From IMG/VR virus record IMGVR_UViG_3300031976_001139, positions 1-28,782 of that record: a stretch of DNA of 28,782 nt; one strand, 5' to 3'. The translations under genes and the position numbers were made by a program. Source of the DNA: a virus. This document shows positions 13,917-20,948 of this stretch, piece after piece (within the stretch, counting starts at the first letter, position 1; each line of letters opens with the position of its first letter). Under the pieces are notes generated by a model that saw nothing but the letters and a program-made list of their open reading frames with translations, ran no database searches and was not told the origin of the DNA.

Positions 13917-14909
13917 TTGGATAAAGTTGAAGGAATAAAAAAGATTCAGATTCATGCGAAAACTACGTACCCAATAATTTCCGCATATGAATTTGAATTC
14001 CTTATGGCTGAAGAGGAGGTTAAAACCTTACTTAGGCCCTGCACTATCTACTTCATAATCCAGCGCCCATTAATTTATTTCGACAATTTCACGACGAAGG
14101 ACGGCGTTATTACCTTCGATCTGGTTGATGATACAGAATCAAAACCATTGCGGTGCAGTTTTGTGCCTTCTGAAAATGGGTTTTGCGCTGCGTCGGAAGA
14201 GCTTATGATTAAAGTAATGTTCTACAAGAAAGACGCTGACTTGACTGAGCCATTTAAAGATGTTGCTGCTTTTAAACTTCTATCGCTTAATGATAGCTTT
14301 CTTGGGTGGTTTAGTCCTCAAAAATTCATATATGAATTCCTCTCTGGAAATATTTCAGCCGAGATGAAAGGAAATATCGCTGATTACATTGGCTATAGAG
14401 TTCATTATATCGGGAAAGCCTTCTCACAAGACATATGGAAGCGACTTACAGGTCATCACAAGATGCAAAAAATCCTCACGGTAGAGGATGCGCTAAACAC
14501 CAAGTCACTAAAGGCTCCTTTTGAAATTTCTCTACTGATGCTTGATATTGATGGATTTGATGAGATGAATTTGTGCCCCTATGAGGGATATGGCTTGTCT
14601 GAGGAGTGCAACCCCATACTTCTTGAGGTTTCGTTGGAAGATGATGACGACAGTATTGAGCGTTTATATGAGCCGACCTTGAGTCCGCGTTCTCCAGAAC
14701 TCACATCGGAAGTTGAAGCTATGTTAGTTAATCGGTTCAAGCCTGAATATAACGATATTCTTTTCGAAAACTATCCGTACATAGAAAAGGGGACGCGATC
14801 TGCAGGGTATAGTGAAAGCACACTAGTCATCAAACGACTTCCTGCTATTTTGAAGACAAACAGCCATACACAGGACATTATATTACCGAATTGCAATGTC
14901 AAAACTTGA
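13917..14909 (+). CDS. Unknown protein with GIY-YIG-like segment
   Basis: A 330-residue protein beginning at TTG 13917, with GGAG at 13905-13908 as ribosome site. The N-terminal ~150 residues are beta-rich without a recognised domain. The centre has VHYIGKAFSQDIWKRLTGHHKMQKIL (about 163-188), which resembles the second half of a GIY-YIG nuclease (YIG, then R and H in KRLTGHH), and later EAMLVNRFKPEYND (about 266-279), where E of EAxL and N of the PEYN motif would be the metal-binding Glu and the usual Asn. Such divergent GIY-YIG proteins occur scattered in bacteria and integron-like cassettes. It stands alone on the plus strand. The C-terminus is followed by a hairpin at 14925-14957. Confidence 0.5.
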   Translation: MDKVEGIKKIQIHAKTTYPIISAYEFEFLMAEEEVKTLLRPCTIYFIIQRPLIYFDNFTTKDGVITFDLVDDTESKPLRCSFVPSENGFCAASEELMIKVMFYKKDADLTEPFKDVAAFKLLSLNDSFLGWFSPQKFIYEFLSGNISAEMKGNIADYIGYRVHYIGKAFSQDIWKRLTGHHKMQKILTVEDALNTKSLKAPFEISLLMLDIDGFDEMNLCPYEGYGLSEECNPILLEVSLEDDDDSIERLYEPTLSPRSPELTSEVEAMLVNRFKPEYNDILFENYPYIEKGTRSAGYSESTLVIKRLPAILKTNSHTQDIILPNCNVKT

Positions 14910-15338
14910 AGCCAAAGCTACACATTTTGGGGTATAACTGATGCCATTTTATCCCAAAATACTCTACTTTGTGCGCAAGTTACACCAACGTTATATCAGA
15001 GACGCCTAAAAAGAAGTTTTTGGCCGAGGCTTTTTGAAAATGCTCATGAACTCTCGGTTCAACCAAAAAATGATTGAATATGAAGCTCTCTCGTTCATTC
15101 TGAGGCATCGTGATTGCAAAGCTTCTCCAGATTTCGCTTATGGAAGCCTTGTAAGGTCAGGCAAGGCAAAGAACGGCGAAAACCGGAGTTTACGGGGTGT
15201 AAATGAGCATTGTGAGCCGTTTTTTAACGCCGCATGGCTGAGCGCAGTCAGTTTCCGTACAAAGCCTAATGCCCATTCCTCTAGAGCATTGAGATAGCTA
15301 AGCGCGTCGGCCATTATTTTTGACCAACGCACTTCAAT
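14910..15338. other. Gene-free stretch with repeat-like segment
   Basis: No gene is convincing in these 429 bp. ATTTTGGG (14924-14931) and CCCAAAAT (14953-14960) form an 8-bp inverted repeat that may end transcription of the preceding gene. TATAAC (14933) and GTTATA (14990) are reverse complements 57 bp apart. From about 15,110 to 15,300 both strands carry overlapping open frames (plus 15034-15297, minus 15138-15332) with no ribosome sites. A 6-bp stem GCCTTG / CAAGGC lies near 15,145-15,170. I suspect a dispersed intergenic repeat, but this is from memory of similar-looking stretches, not a search. Confidence 0.4.
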
Positions 15339-15899
15339 CTATGCCTGCCCTACCTCCCCTTGCGCCAGCCATTCCCACAACTTCTTACGAGCACGCTTCC
15401 CCGCCACCTGCAACGCCTCCACACTCTCAAAATGCCGTACACACTCATTCAGACCCAGCGCCCTAAGCAGCACCTCCTGCCGCTCTACCATCTGTCTGGC
15501 AGTTACCATCCAAATGCTATGGCCCATCTTCTCCGGACGGATGCGGGCGGCCTGCATAAGCATGGCAGCGGCCTGGCGTTTTGGCAGTTGATCGAGCAGT
15601 ACGCCACAGGCTTTATGCCACTCGCTTTGAGGGTGATACCGCAACGCAGCCAGCATGGCCTGGTCACTGCGGCCACCGCCGCCAGGGACTTCACCTGCTA
15701 GAGCTGTCACACTGAACGGCTGAAAACCAGGGTTGTCGTGACGATAATCAAGCTGCAGCTCCAGCATGGTGTCGATGATGCGGGACACCGCTGCATCACG
15801 CGCTCGTTCATCACTCTTCGCCGCCTCCACGACACGCCAGGGGTTTGCGACTCGTTTCCAATCATCAAACTGCATGCTGCTCCCCTTCTGCTGTGTCAT
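15339..15899 (-). CDS. Unrecognised last gene of early operon, antiterminator-Q position
   Basis: A 186-residue basic protein. The start ATG at 15899 overlaps the VRR-NUC stop (ATGA) with a GGAGGAAGGGG ribosome site; an internal ATG at 15875 also has AAGGGGAG upstream. The N-terminal half is MQFDDWKRVANPWRVVEAAKSD-like helical sequence; the C-terminal half has HSIWMVTARQMVERQEVLLRALG and ends in a basic helix KRARKKLWEWLA. I do not recognise a family. As last gene of the early operon, facing the late genes, it is where lambdoid phages carry Q, and the basic helices are compatible with a nucleic-acid-binding regulator. This role is inference from position. Confidence 0.55.
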   Translation of the reverse strand: MTQQKGSSMQFDDWKRVANPWRVVEAAKSDERARDAAVSRIIDTMLELQLDYRHDNPGFQPFSVTALAGEVPGGGGRSDQAMLAALRYHPQSEWHKACGVLLDQLPKRQAAAMLMQAARIRPEKMGHSIWMVTARQMVERQEVLLRALGLNECVRHFESVEALQVAGKRARKKLWEWLAQGEVGQA

Positions 15900-16420
15900 T
15901 GCCCCTTCCTCCATTCAGTTCCACTCCCCAGCGCCAGCCGTTCGCCGACTATTTGCGTGCGGGGCCAACTGGCGTATTCCCTAAGCACTGCCTTGGCCTC
16001 CTCGAGCCCTAGCGCCAGCACGGCGCAATAGCCTTCGTACTCGCTATCTTCCAGCCACTTGAATTGGCTATCGGCTAACGGCGCATCCTTGGGCGGGGTG
16101 GCCTTGAACTCCAGGTACAGGCCAAACCAACCGCCGCGGGCCTGACGAACGGGGAGATCGCTCACGCCTGCCTTTACGCCCTGGCGTTTGAGGTCGCTCG
16201 CGGTTTTCTTATTGCGGTGGCCACCGTTGGGCACATGGAAGGTGGCATCAAACAACTCGCCTACCGGGTGGCCGCGCATCTTCTCGCCATACAGCCAACG
16301 GATCAGAACGGCTTGCTCCTGCCCTTCCCAATCAACAGGCTTTGCCCGGGGCGCACCACTTTTGGTCAGTGCTCGAGGACGGCGTAGCTTTTTGGCAGTG
16401 GTTTGCTGGCGCCAGCTCAT
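15896..16420 (-). CDS. VRR-NUC domain nuclease
   Basis: A 174-residue protein of the PD-(D/E)XK superfamily. The core reads VPNGGHRNKKTASDLKRQGVKAGVSDL (about 65-92) and, after a short beta strand, GLYLEFKATP (about 99-109): the D of GVSDL and the ExK of LEFK are the metal-binding residues of VRR-NUC proteins. In phages this fold is placed where Holliday junction resolvases such as RusA or NinG stand and probably resolves recombination or packaging intermediates. The basic N-terminus (KKLRRPRALTKSGAPRAK) is disordered. Start and stop overlap the neighbours by 4 bp on both sides, indicating a coupled operon. Confidence 0.85.
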   Translation of the reverse strand: MSWRQQTTAKKLRRPRALTKSGAPRAKPVDWEGQEQAVLIRWLYGEKMRGHPVGELFDATFHVPNGGHRNKKTASDLKRQGVKAGVSDLPVRQARGGWFGLYLEFKATPPKDAPLADSQFKWLEDSEYEGYCAVLALGLEEAKAVLREYASWPRTQIVGERLALGSGTEWRKGQ

Positions 16421-17076
16421 GCCAACACCTCCCGGGCATTGATCAACGTCAACCGACCCGTATTAAAGGCACCGGTGTCGATATAGAACACATTGCCAAG
16501 CCAAGTAGGTTCCTCAACAATGGTGTGCCCGACGACTACGGCATCGATGCCTACAACTGGCGTCGTGTCCCTACTCTTTATACGAGTCCGGCCCCATATC
16601 ATTTCCACTTTGCCTACATCATCCGCCATCTCAACCTGCGACCAGTCCGCAGGCGGCTCGGCATGAACGATGCCAATCTGCTGCCCCAAAACATCTATCT
16701 GGCGGGCGTAAGGTAGATACTTCAGCGCCTCACGAAGAATTTGCCGGACTTCGATCATGTTCTCAGTGATCGCCCAGGTGCCGCCGTTGCTCATCCAGAG
16801 GTCTTCCGCGTCTCCACCATGCTCAAGCGCATCAATGGCCAACATCTCGTGATTGCCACGCACGCCAAAAAACCATGGCTCAAAGGCTAGCGACAAGCAC
16901 TCGAAAGAATCTATCCCCCGGTCGATCAAGTCACCTACACAAAACAACCGATCCTTTGACTTATCGAAATCAACACTCGCTAAAGACTCAAGCAACAGGT
17001 CGTACTGCCCATGAATATCACCAACGATAAAATCTCTTCCTTCCATGTTCTGGCCGTGCTTTTGAATCAAGCTCAT
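16417..17076 (-). CDS. Serine/threonine protein phosphatase, lambda NinI/PP type
   Basis: A calcineurin-like metallophosphatase of 219 residues (221 in lambda NinI). Metal-site motifs: IVGDIHGQYDLL (about 17-28), VGDLIDRGIDS (about 45-55), and GVRGNHEMLAIDA (about 71-83), followed by IVHAEPPADW and VVVGHTIVEEP with the late histidines. It dephosphorylates Ser/Thr (and often Tyr/His) residues; the target in phage growth is unknown. The ATG at 17076 is chosen because AGGAG lies 10 bases upstream and the D-x-H motif follows within 20 residues; longer frames to 17133 add a sequence without family likeness. Confidence 0.93.
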   Translation of the reverse strand: MSLIQKHGQNMEGRDFIVGDIHGQYDLLLESLASVDFDKSKDRLFCVGDLIDRGIDSFECLSLAFEPWFFGVRGNHEMLAIDALEHGGDAEDLWMSNGGTWAITENMIEVRQILREALKYLPYARQIDVLGQQIGIVHAEPPADWSQVEMADDVGKVEMIWGRTRIKSRDTTPVVGIDAVVVGHTIVEEPTWLGNVFYIDTGAFNTGRLTLINAREVLA

Positions 17077-17145
17077 AGCCCTAGCTCCTGATCGAGTTCC
17101 CAATCCACAAAACGATGATAAATCACCTTCCAAACCCTTCCGCCT

Positions 17146-17463
17146 TCACGCCATCCCCCCGGCGATCTGGTCGAGCATTCGTTGCTGTTGCTCCCAACGT
17201 TGGTAATCGGCGACGATCCGTTCCAGCATCGCCAGCGCCGTATCGTTATGTTCCAGCTCGGCGCGGCTTTGGATGCCACACGAATGACGGATGAAATCGG
17301 CGCAATCATCCGGGCTGTGGGTACCATCTGGCAGCTGCCGGTATTCAAGTGCCTTTGCCTGACGGCGGCGGCAATCAAGGTACAAACCGAATCGCACGTT
17401 TTGGCACAATAACGCGGCACGGCGCGCCTGCTGGCCACCTTTCAATGTTTCACCCATCGTCAT
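17146..17463 (-). CDS. Small early phage protein, unknown
   Basis: A 105-residue protein whose ATG (17463; a second at 17457) overlaps the stop of the 42-residue membrane protein gene. The N-terminus MGETLKGGQQARRAALLCQN is followed by FGLYLDCRRRQ, PDGTHSPDDCADFIRHSCGIQSRAEL and a helical ending with AMLERIVADYQRWEQQQ. I recognise it as a conserved-looking early protein without a function. The 69 bp between it and the phosphatase contain a short frame that ends in ATGA overlap with the phosphatase start (last residues YHRFVDWELDQELGL), too short to call. Confidence 0.6.
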   Translation of the reverse strand: MTMGETLKGGQQARRAALLCQNVRFGLYLDCRRRQAKALEYRQLPDGTHSPDDCADFIRHSCGIQSRAELEHNDTALAMLERIVADYQRWEQQQRMLDQIAGGMA

Positions 17464-17578
17464 GCTCCCCTTGATCATTAAGCTTTTCGACACTGCTGCA
17501 AAAGGCACCAGCCGCGCAGGCCACCGCGATGAACACACCCGCCAGCACGCCTAATAGAAACCAGCTCACACCATCCAT
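17450..17578 (-). CDS. Small single-helix membrane protein
   Basis: A 42-codon gene from ATG 17578 to TGA at 17450. It begins MDGVSWFLLGVLAGVFIAVA, a near-complete membrane helix (residues 6-28), and ends in an acidic tail EKLNDQGEHDDG. It overlaps the zinc-ribbon gene (by 13 bp) and the next gene (by 14 bp), so it belongs to the same coupled operon. Function unknown; small membrane proteins at this place could modulate host processes. Confidence 0.6.
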   Translation of the reverse strand: MDGVSWFLLGVLAGVFIAVACAAGAFCSSVEKLNDQGEHDDG

Positions 17579-17724
17579 TGCCTGCCTCCTCCCCGCTGGG
17601 ATGTGCGCATGCACTGCTTGCACGCTGGAAGCGGCTCACCGGTACCCGGGTCGCGAAACTCGTCAGCGCTCTTGCGGTATTGGCAAGCCGGGCACTTAGG
17701 CCGGTCATAAGCACGGCTCAACAT
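17566..17724 (-). CDS. Small zinc-ribbon protein
   Basis: A 52-residue protein from ATG 17724 to TGA 17566. Two Cys pairs, CPAC (11-14) and CKQC (35-38), are spaced as a zinc ribbon, joined by SADEFRDPGTGEPLPA. The C-terminus is basic and glycine-rich. The gene starts directly after the P-like gene and overlaps the membrane protein gene. Likely DNA/RNA or protein binding; no specific family known to me. Confidence 0.62.
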   Translation of the reverse strand: MLSRAYDRPKCPACQYRKSADEFRDPGTGEPLPACKQCMRTSQRGGGRQWMV

Positions 17725-17726
17725 GG

Positions 17727-18455
17727 TTAACGCCCTCCTATCGCAGCCAGCGGCGCGCCCGCCTGCTCTAGCAATTCACGACGGCGGGCCTCTTCGCGCT
17801 CTGCTTCTTCGCGGCGCTGGCGAGCCTTGGCATCATCTGGCTTATTGATGATCTCGCGTAGTTGGCCAACCATACGCTTACGCTGGCGCCGTCCTTCCTC
17901 GCTTAACGGCTTTTCAGGCGGTGGCAACAGGTGCGCCACCTTCGGCGCGGCTAGCTTGCCGGCATCAACGGCTTCCTGAAGTACCAGCTCACGGCGCTGC
18001 GGGTCATGCCCCAACGACACCTGCCACACCGGCTGGCGCCCTTCCGCTTTAGCGGTTTCGGCTTCCCGCTCGTAGGCTGCCAGAAACGCCATGCGCGCCC
18101 CCACCTGGTCACCACCGTTCAGTACCGGCTTGGCTACGCCAAAGGCCCGGGCGATTTCCGGCGTCCATACCACGGTTTCGCTCTCATCGGTACTACGCAG
18201 CGCCAGCGCCCAGGCCTCATTGGGCAACAGGTGCTTATTCGCGCTGGGCAACCGCTCAACGATCGCGGCCAGGGTCAGCTTGCCGTGTAGCTCGGCACGG
18301 CAACGGGCCAAGGCGCGGCGGATTTCGGCAAACGGGTAGCCGCTCAAGTCGTCGGTGATCAACACCGCAGCGGTTGGGCGAATTTCTTGGCCCAACACCT
18401 CGGCCGTGGCGTACACCAATTCGAGCACCTGGTCAGACTCATGGTCGGTTAGCAT
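17727..18455 (-). CDS. Replication protein, lambda P-position (helicase-loader-like)
   Basis: A 242-residue protein directly after the O-like initiator, overlapping it by 7 bp. The N-terminal domain (LTDHESDQVLELVYATAEVLGQ, AAVLITDDLSGYPFAEIRRALARCRAELHGKLTLAAIVERL) is a helical domain found in phage P-type or primosome proteins of Pseudomonas-type phages. The C-terminal third is a long charged coiled coil (DDAKARQRREEAEREEARRREL, about 203-226). In lambda, P recruits the host DnaB helicase to O at the origin; the same role is inferred here from position and architecture. Confidence 0.65.
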   Translation of the reverse strand: MLTDHESDQVLELVYATAEVLGQEIRPTAAVLITDDLSGYPFAEIRRALARCRAELHGKLTLAAIVERLPSANKHLLPNEAWALALRSTDESETVVWTPEIARAFGVAKPVLNGGDQVGARMAFLAAYEREAETAKAEGRQPVWQVSLGHDPQRRELVLQEAVDAGKLAAPKVAHLLPPPEKPLSEEGRRQRKRMVGQLREIINKPDDAKARQRREEAEREEARRRELLEQAGAPLAAIGGR

Positions 18456-19450
18456 GACGAAGACTCCTGCTGTTGGCGGCGGGCGGCCATGATGCGCTTG
18501 GCCTCCTCGGCGTTACTCAGGTTGGATTGCGTGCTATCCAGCTGGCGCGCCCTGGCTTGGGTCACCTGCTGGCCGGTGGCAAGTTGGGTGGCGATCGCCT
18601 CACAGTCCTGCAGCAGCAACCCCACGGGATGCATCCGGGCGGTGTAATACTGGTTGTTCAGTTTCACGTAATGGGCAGCCACCCCAGGGGCACGATCGGC
18701 CCCCACCCGATTGACCAACTGGCTCAGGGTGGCACCGGTCTTTTCATTCCAGACCGGCCAAGCGCCGTACCGGTGGCGATACGCACAGGCGTAATTGGCC
18801 CACGCCTTGAACGTCTTGGCGGTAGGGTCACGAGTGCCCGGCATATCGCTGGGGATTCGCGCCAGCAGATCATCGGCGGATTCCTGAGCGCCAGCAGCAC
18901 CAGATTTAGGCTCTAGCGCACCAAGGTAATCACCACCGGCAGCGGCTGGGCTGGCCCCAGGCGCAACCCTCTTACTGGAACCCTCTAACTGAACCCCTAA
19001 ACCTGAACCCCTCTCTTCACGGTTTTCCGAATACCCCTCTTCGGGATCTCGAATAGGGTTCTCCCTGTTTTCCGAATACCTCCCTTCGGGATCTCGAATA
19101 GGGTTCTCACGACTTTCCGAATACCCCTGTTCGGTTTTCCGAGTACCCCTATTCGGCTTTTCGAGTGGGTGCTTCATGAAGATCCGACGCTCGACAATCT
19201 GCTTGCCTTCGCGCACCTGATCCACGCGAATCCAGCCCTTCTTTTTCAGCGAGCTGATCACTTCGGAAACGCGGTTGGGCGAGAGGCCAAAAAACTCGGC
19301 CAGCTTCTTGTTGCTCTTGAAACAACCCTTTTGCGGATGCTGCAGGCTGTCGATCTCGATCAGCATCACTTTCTCTTGCAGTGACAGGTCGCGATTCAGC
19401 CAAATCTCAGCGGGGATCCAGACTCCGCGGAATGCGCGTTCTTCAGTCAT
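18449..19450 (-). CDS. Replication initiator, lambda O-like, carrying internal iterons
   Basis: A 333-residue protein. The N-terminal ~95 residues form a winged helix: IWLNRDLSLQEKVMLIEIDSL, then the recognition part KLAEFFGLSPNRVSEVISSLKKKGWI (about 48-73) and a wing (EGKQIVERRIFM). Residues about 108-150 are three repeats of the 15-residue unit YSENRENPIRDPEEG, encoded by 45-bp DNA iterons. The C-terminal domain (about 210-300, FKAWANYACAYRHRYGAWPVW to HPVGLLLQDC) resembles the C-terminal part of phage O-like proteins. GGAGG precedes the ATG. As with lambda O, initiator and origin are in the same gene. It is the first gene of the replication pair. Confidence 0.82.
   Translation of the reverse strand: MTEERAFRGVWIPAEIWLNRDLSLQEKVMLIEIDSLQHPQKGCFKSNKKLAEFFGLSPNRVSEVISSLKKKGWIRVDQVREGKQIVERRIFMKHPLEKPNRGTRKTEQGYSESRENPIRDPEGRYSENRENPIRDPEEGYSENREERGSGLGVQLEGSSKRVAPGASPAAAGGDYLGALEPKSGAAGAQESADDLLARIPSDMPGTRDPTAKTFKAWANYACAYRHRYGAWPVWNEKTGATLSQLVNRVGADRAPGVAAHYVKLNNQYYTARMHPVGLLLQDCEAIATQLATGQQVTQARARQLDSTQSNLSNAEEAKRIMAARRQQQESSSC
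19023..19156. repeat. 45-bp tandem iterons inside the initiator gene, probable replication origin
   Basis: Units begin at 19023, 19068 and 19113, exactly 45 bp apart, with partial units from 19135 and 19157. Each full unit contains TTTCCGAATACC, TTCGGGATCTCGAATAGGG. The core CCGAATA-CCCC-TnTTCGG is itself an inverted repeat, and CGAATAGGG in each unit is its reverse complement, so binding sites alternate in orientation. Lambda's origin is likewise made of four iterons within gene O. Confidence 0.8.
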
Positions 19451-19547
19451 GGCGCGCCTCCGGCAAAAAAAATAAGCGTTTTTTTAATACCAGTCCTAAA
19501 CTGGAAATTATCTCCTCCTCATTAACATTCTGTAACGGAGAGAAACG

Positions 19548-19694
19548 ATGAAATTTCAAAAGGGATACCGAGCAGGAGAATGGCATCCACCGGGCCAGAT
19601 CCCATGTGTTCCACCGATCAGGATTCCAAGACCAGAACCTCGTTTTCCTGATGATCCAGATTTTCCAGAAGACGAAGTCTGCATACGCTCCTGA
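19548..19694 (+). CDS. Small proline-rich protein, unknown
   Basis: A 48-residue protein with a good ribosome site (GGAGAG, spacing 7 from ATG 19548). It begins MKFQKGYRAGEWHPPGQI and is followed by PPIRIPRPEPRFPDDPDFPEDE: one residue in five is proline and the C-terminal half is acidic. No family is recognised. It lies on the strand opposite to the replication operon and 15 bp before the membrane protein gene, so the two are probably one unit that is expressed independently of the early operon. Confidence 0.6.
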   Translation: MKFQKGYRAGEWHPPGQIPCVPPIRIPRPEPRFPDDPDFPEDEVCIRS

Positions 19695-19709
19695 TAGGGG
19701 GTTAATGGC

Positions 19710-20213
19710 ATGAAAGATGGAAGACTCCCCCGTTTTCCTGAAAGGCTTGATCCAATGACGCTTGGGGAAGCTATTGAGGGCACCTGCTACATAGTTAGAT
19801 ACATGCAGCTTCAACAGCGGCTGTTTAGCAGAATGGCTAACGTATTCACGTTTACCAGCTTGTTTGGAGGTAGTGCTGCTTTTGCAGGCGTCATCACTGA
19901 AAGCACGATCATGACCGCTACCAGCGGTGTTATTGTTGCTGTCAGTACCATGCTGGATTTTGTTGTGAACCCCAAAAAGCATGCAGCTGATTGTCGTCAG
20001 GCGAGGCGACGCTTTCAAAAGCTTTATATGAAAAAAAATACTTACAGCTTTGAGGAATACGAATTTGAAACCTGCAAGATCGCTCTGATGGATTTCCCCG
20101 ATATCGAAGGGCTTCGCAAACCTGCTTTTAACGATACTTGTGAGCAACGCGGGTACACGGGCGAAGTCTTCGTACTCGGCAAGTGGGAACGCTTCTTGAA
20201 GCTGATTACTTAG
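19710..20213 (+). CDS. Two-helix membrane protein with SLATT-like layout
   Basis: A 167-residue protein. Two hydrophobic segments (about 47-64, FTFTSLFGGSAAFAGVI, and 70-86, SGVIVAVSTMLDFVV) follow an N-terminal amphipathic helix; after the second comes a basic helix NPKKHAADCRQARRRFQKLYMKK and a soluble C-terminus (YEFETCKIALMDFPDIEGLRKP). This order is like SLATT-type proteins, which are thought to be membrane effectors in bacterial conflict systems. The likeness is of layout only. GGGGG at 19697-19701 is the ribosome site. A 326-codon frame on the other strand covers the same region and is considered a shadow. Confidence 0.6.
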   Translation: MKDGRLPRFPERLDPMTLGEAIEGTCYIVRYMQLQQRLFSRMANVFTFTSLFGGSAAFAGVITESTIMTATSGVIVAVSTMLDFVVNPKKHAADCRQARRRFQKLYMKKNTYSFEEYEFETCKIALMDFPDIEGLRKPAFNDTCEQRGYTGEVFVLGKWERFLKLIT

Positions 20214-20264
20214 GGATTGATTTAGTTTGAGCATTACACTCTGCGCCCAAGTGAAACCTGCAAC

Positions 20265-20402
20265 ATGCACCTGGATGAACTTATGATCTTTTTGGCCGGA
20301 GAGTTTGAGCATGTGTCTATTCCCCCCGATGCGCGAGAGGTGATACTGAGGCGCACATCCGACCTTCAGGAGTGGTTCGAGATAGACACACTTCTGTCTT
20401 AG
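20265..20402 (+). CDS. Small ORF, unknown
   Basis: A 45-residue frame from ATG 20265 to TAG 20402, continuing upstream without stop to 20228 but without another start. Sequence MHLDELMIFLAGEFEHVSIP then DAREVILRRTSDLQEW looks protein-like. It overlaps the 3' end of the convergent coiled-coil gene (20317-20402), so one of the two ends may be wrong. No ribosome site is convincing. Confidence 0.35.
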   Translation: MHLDELMIFLAGEFEHVSIPPDAREVILRRTSDLQEWFEIDTLLS

Positions 20403-20613
20403 CGCCGTTTTCAGGAACTGCAATAAGCGGCAAACCCAGACGCTGGCGACAAAGGTTAAGCGTCTGGTTCAGCTTCTCAGCCTCTTCACGGAACTTTTTT
20501 GCCCTCATCTCTTGCAACTGCGCTTCAGTGATATGTGAGCTAATGGCTTCAACCAAGCGACTCATTTCCCGCTCTAACTTCCACTGCTCCGCTTCATCTG
20601 GCTGCATGCTCAT
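20317..20613 (-). CDS. Small coiled-coil protein after cro
   Basis: A 98-residue protein, the second gene rightward from the Cro promoter, at the place of lambda cII. Residues 8-60 are a charged helix (EAEQWKLEREMSRLVEAIS, MRAKKFREEAEKLNQTLNL). There is no helix-turn-helix that would support a CII role. GAGG precedes the ATG. The last 30 residues overlap a short plus-strand frame and look less ordered. Confidence 0.55.
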   Translation of the reverse strand: MSMQPDEAEQWKLEREMSRLVEAISSHITEAQLQEMRAKKFREEAEKLNQTLNLCRQRLGLPLIAVPENGAKTEVCLSRTTPEGRMCASVSPLAHRGE

Positions 20614-20695
20614 TTCCTCACCTCACAAAACACTGTATGTCCAAACAGACACATTGCTGGCGCTGTGCTGTTATGGGTCAGCTCATATACTGGAA

Positions 20696-20932
20696 TCATT
20701 GAGAAGCGGCCTTTTCTGTGGACAACTGAACAAAGACAGCTGGGCAAAGCTGAGCAGCGGTGAACTTTCCCTTAGTCAGCTTTTCTGCTCGCAAAGCAAC
20801 TGCAGGAGACATGCCGTGCTTACCACGAACCCATCCTGAAACAGTTGCCTGATCAACTTTTAATAACTCAGCCGTCTTAATCTGCGTTCCGAAGAAACCC
20901 ACCAGACTTTGGAAGGTAGAGATTTGGCTCAT
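20696..20932 (-). CDS. Cro-like / YdaS-type HTH repressor
   Basis: A 78-residue DNA-binding protein. The HTH is FFGTQIKTAELLKVDQATVSGWVRGKHGMSP (about 13-43), followed by AVALRAEKLTKGKFTAAQLCP, the pattern of Cro/YdaS proteins. ATG 20932 is chosen because GGAG lies 9 bases upstream and because the longer start at 20962 would put the coding start inside an operator. It faces away from CI across the shared operator region and should repress the CI promoter during lytic growth. Confidence 0.82.
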   Translation of the reverse strand: MSQISTFQSLVGFFGTQIKTAELLKVDQATVSGWVRGKHGMSPAVALRAEKLTKGKFTAAQLCPAVFVQLSTEKAASQ

Positions 20933-20948
20933 CTTTAAGCGCTCCATA

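Noticed and set aside
15034-15297. Possible 87-aa gene after the insert
   Set aside because: No ribosome site, no homologous family known to me, and overlapped by an equally open frame on the other strand; kept only as part of the repeat-like stretch.
19443-20423. A 326-codon open frame on the minus strand
   Set aside because: It covers two plus-strand genes that have ribosome sites, start spacing and a sensible membrane topology; the minus-strand product has no family likeness and no ribosome site, and the frame would run into the initiator gene start.
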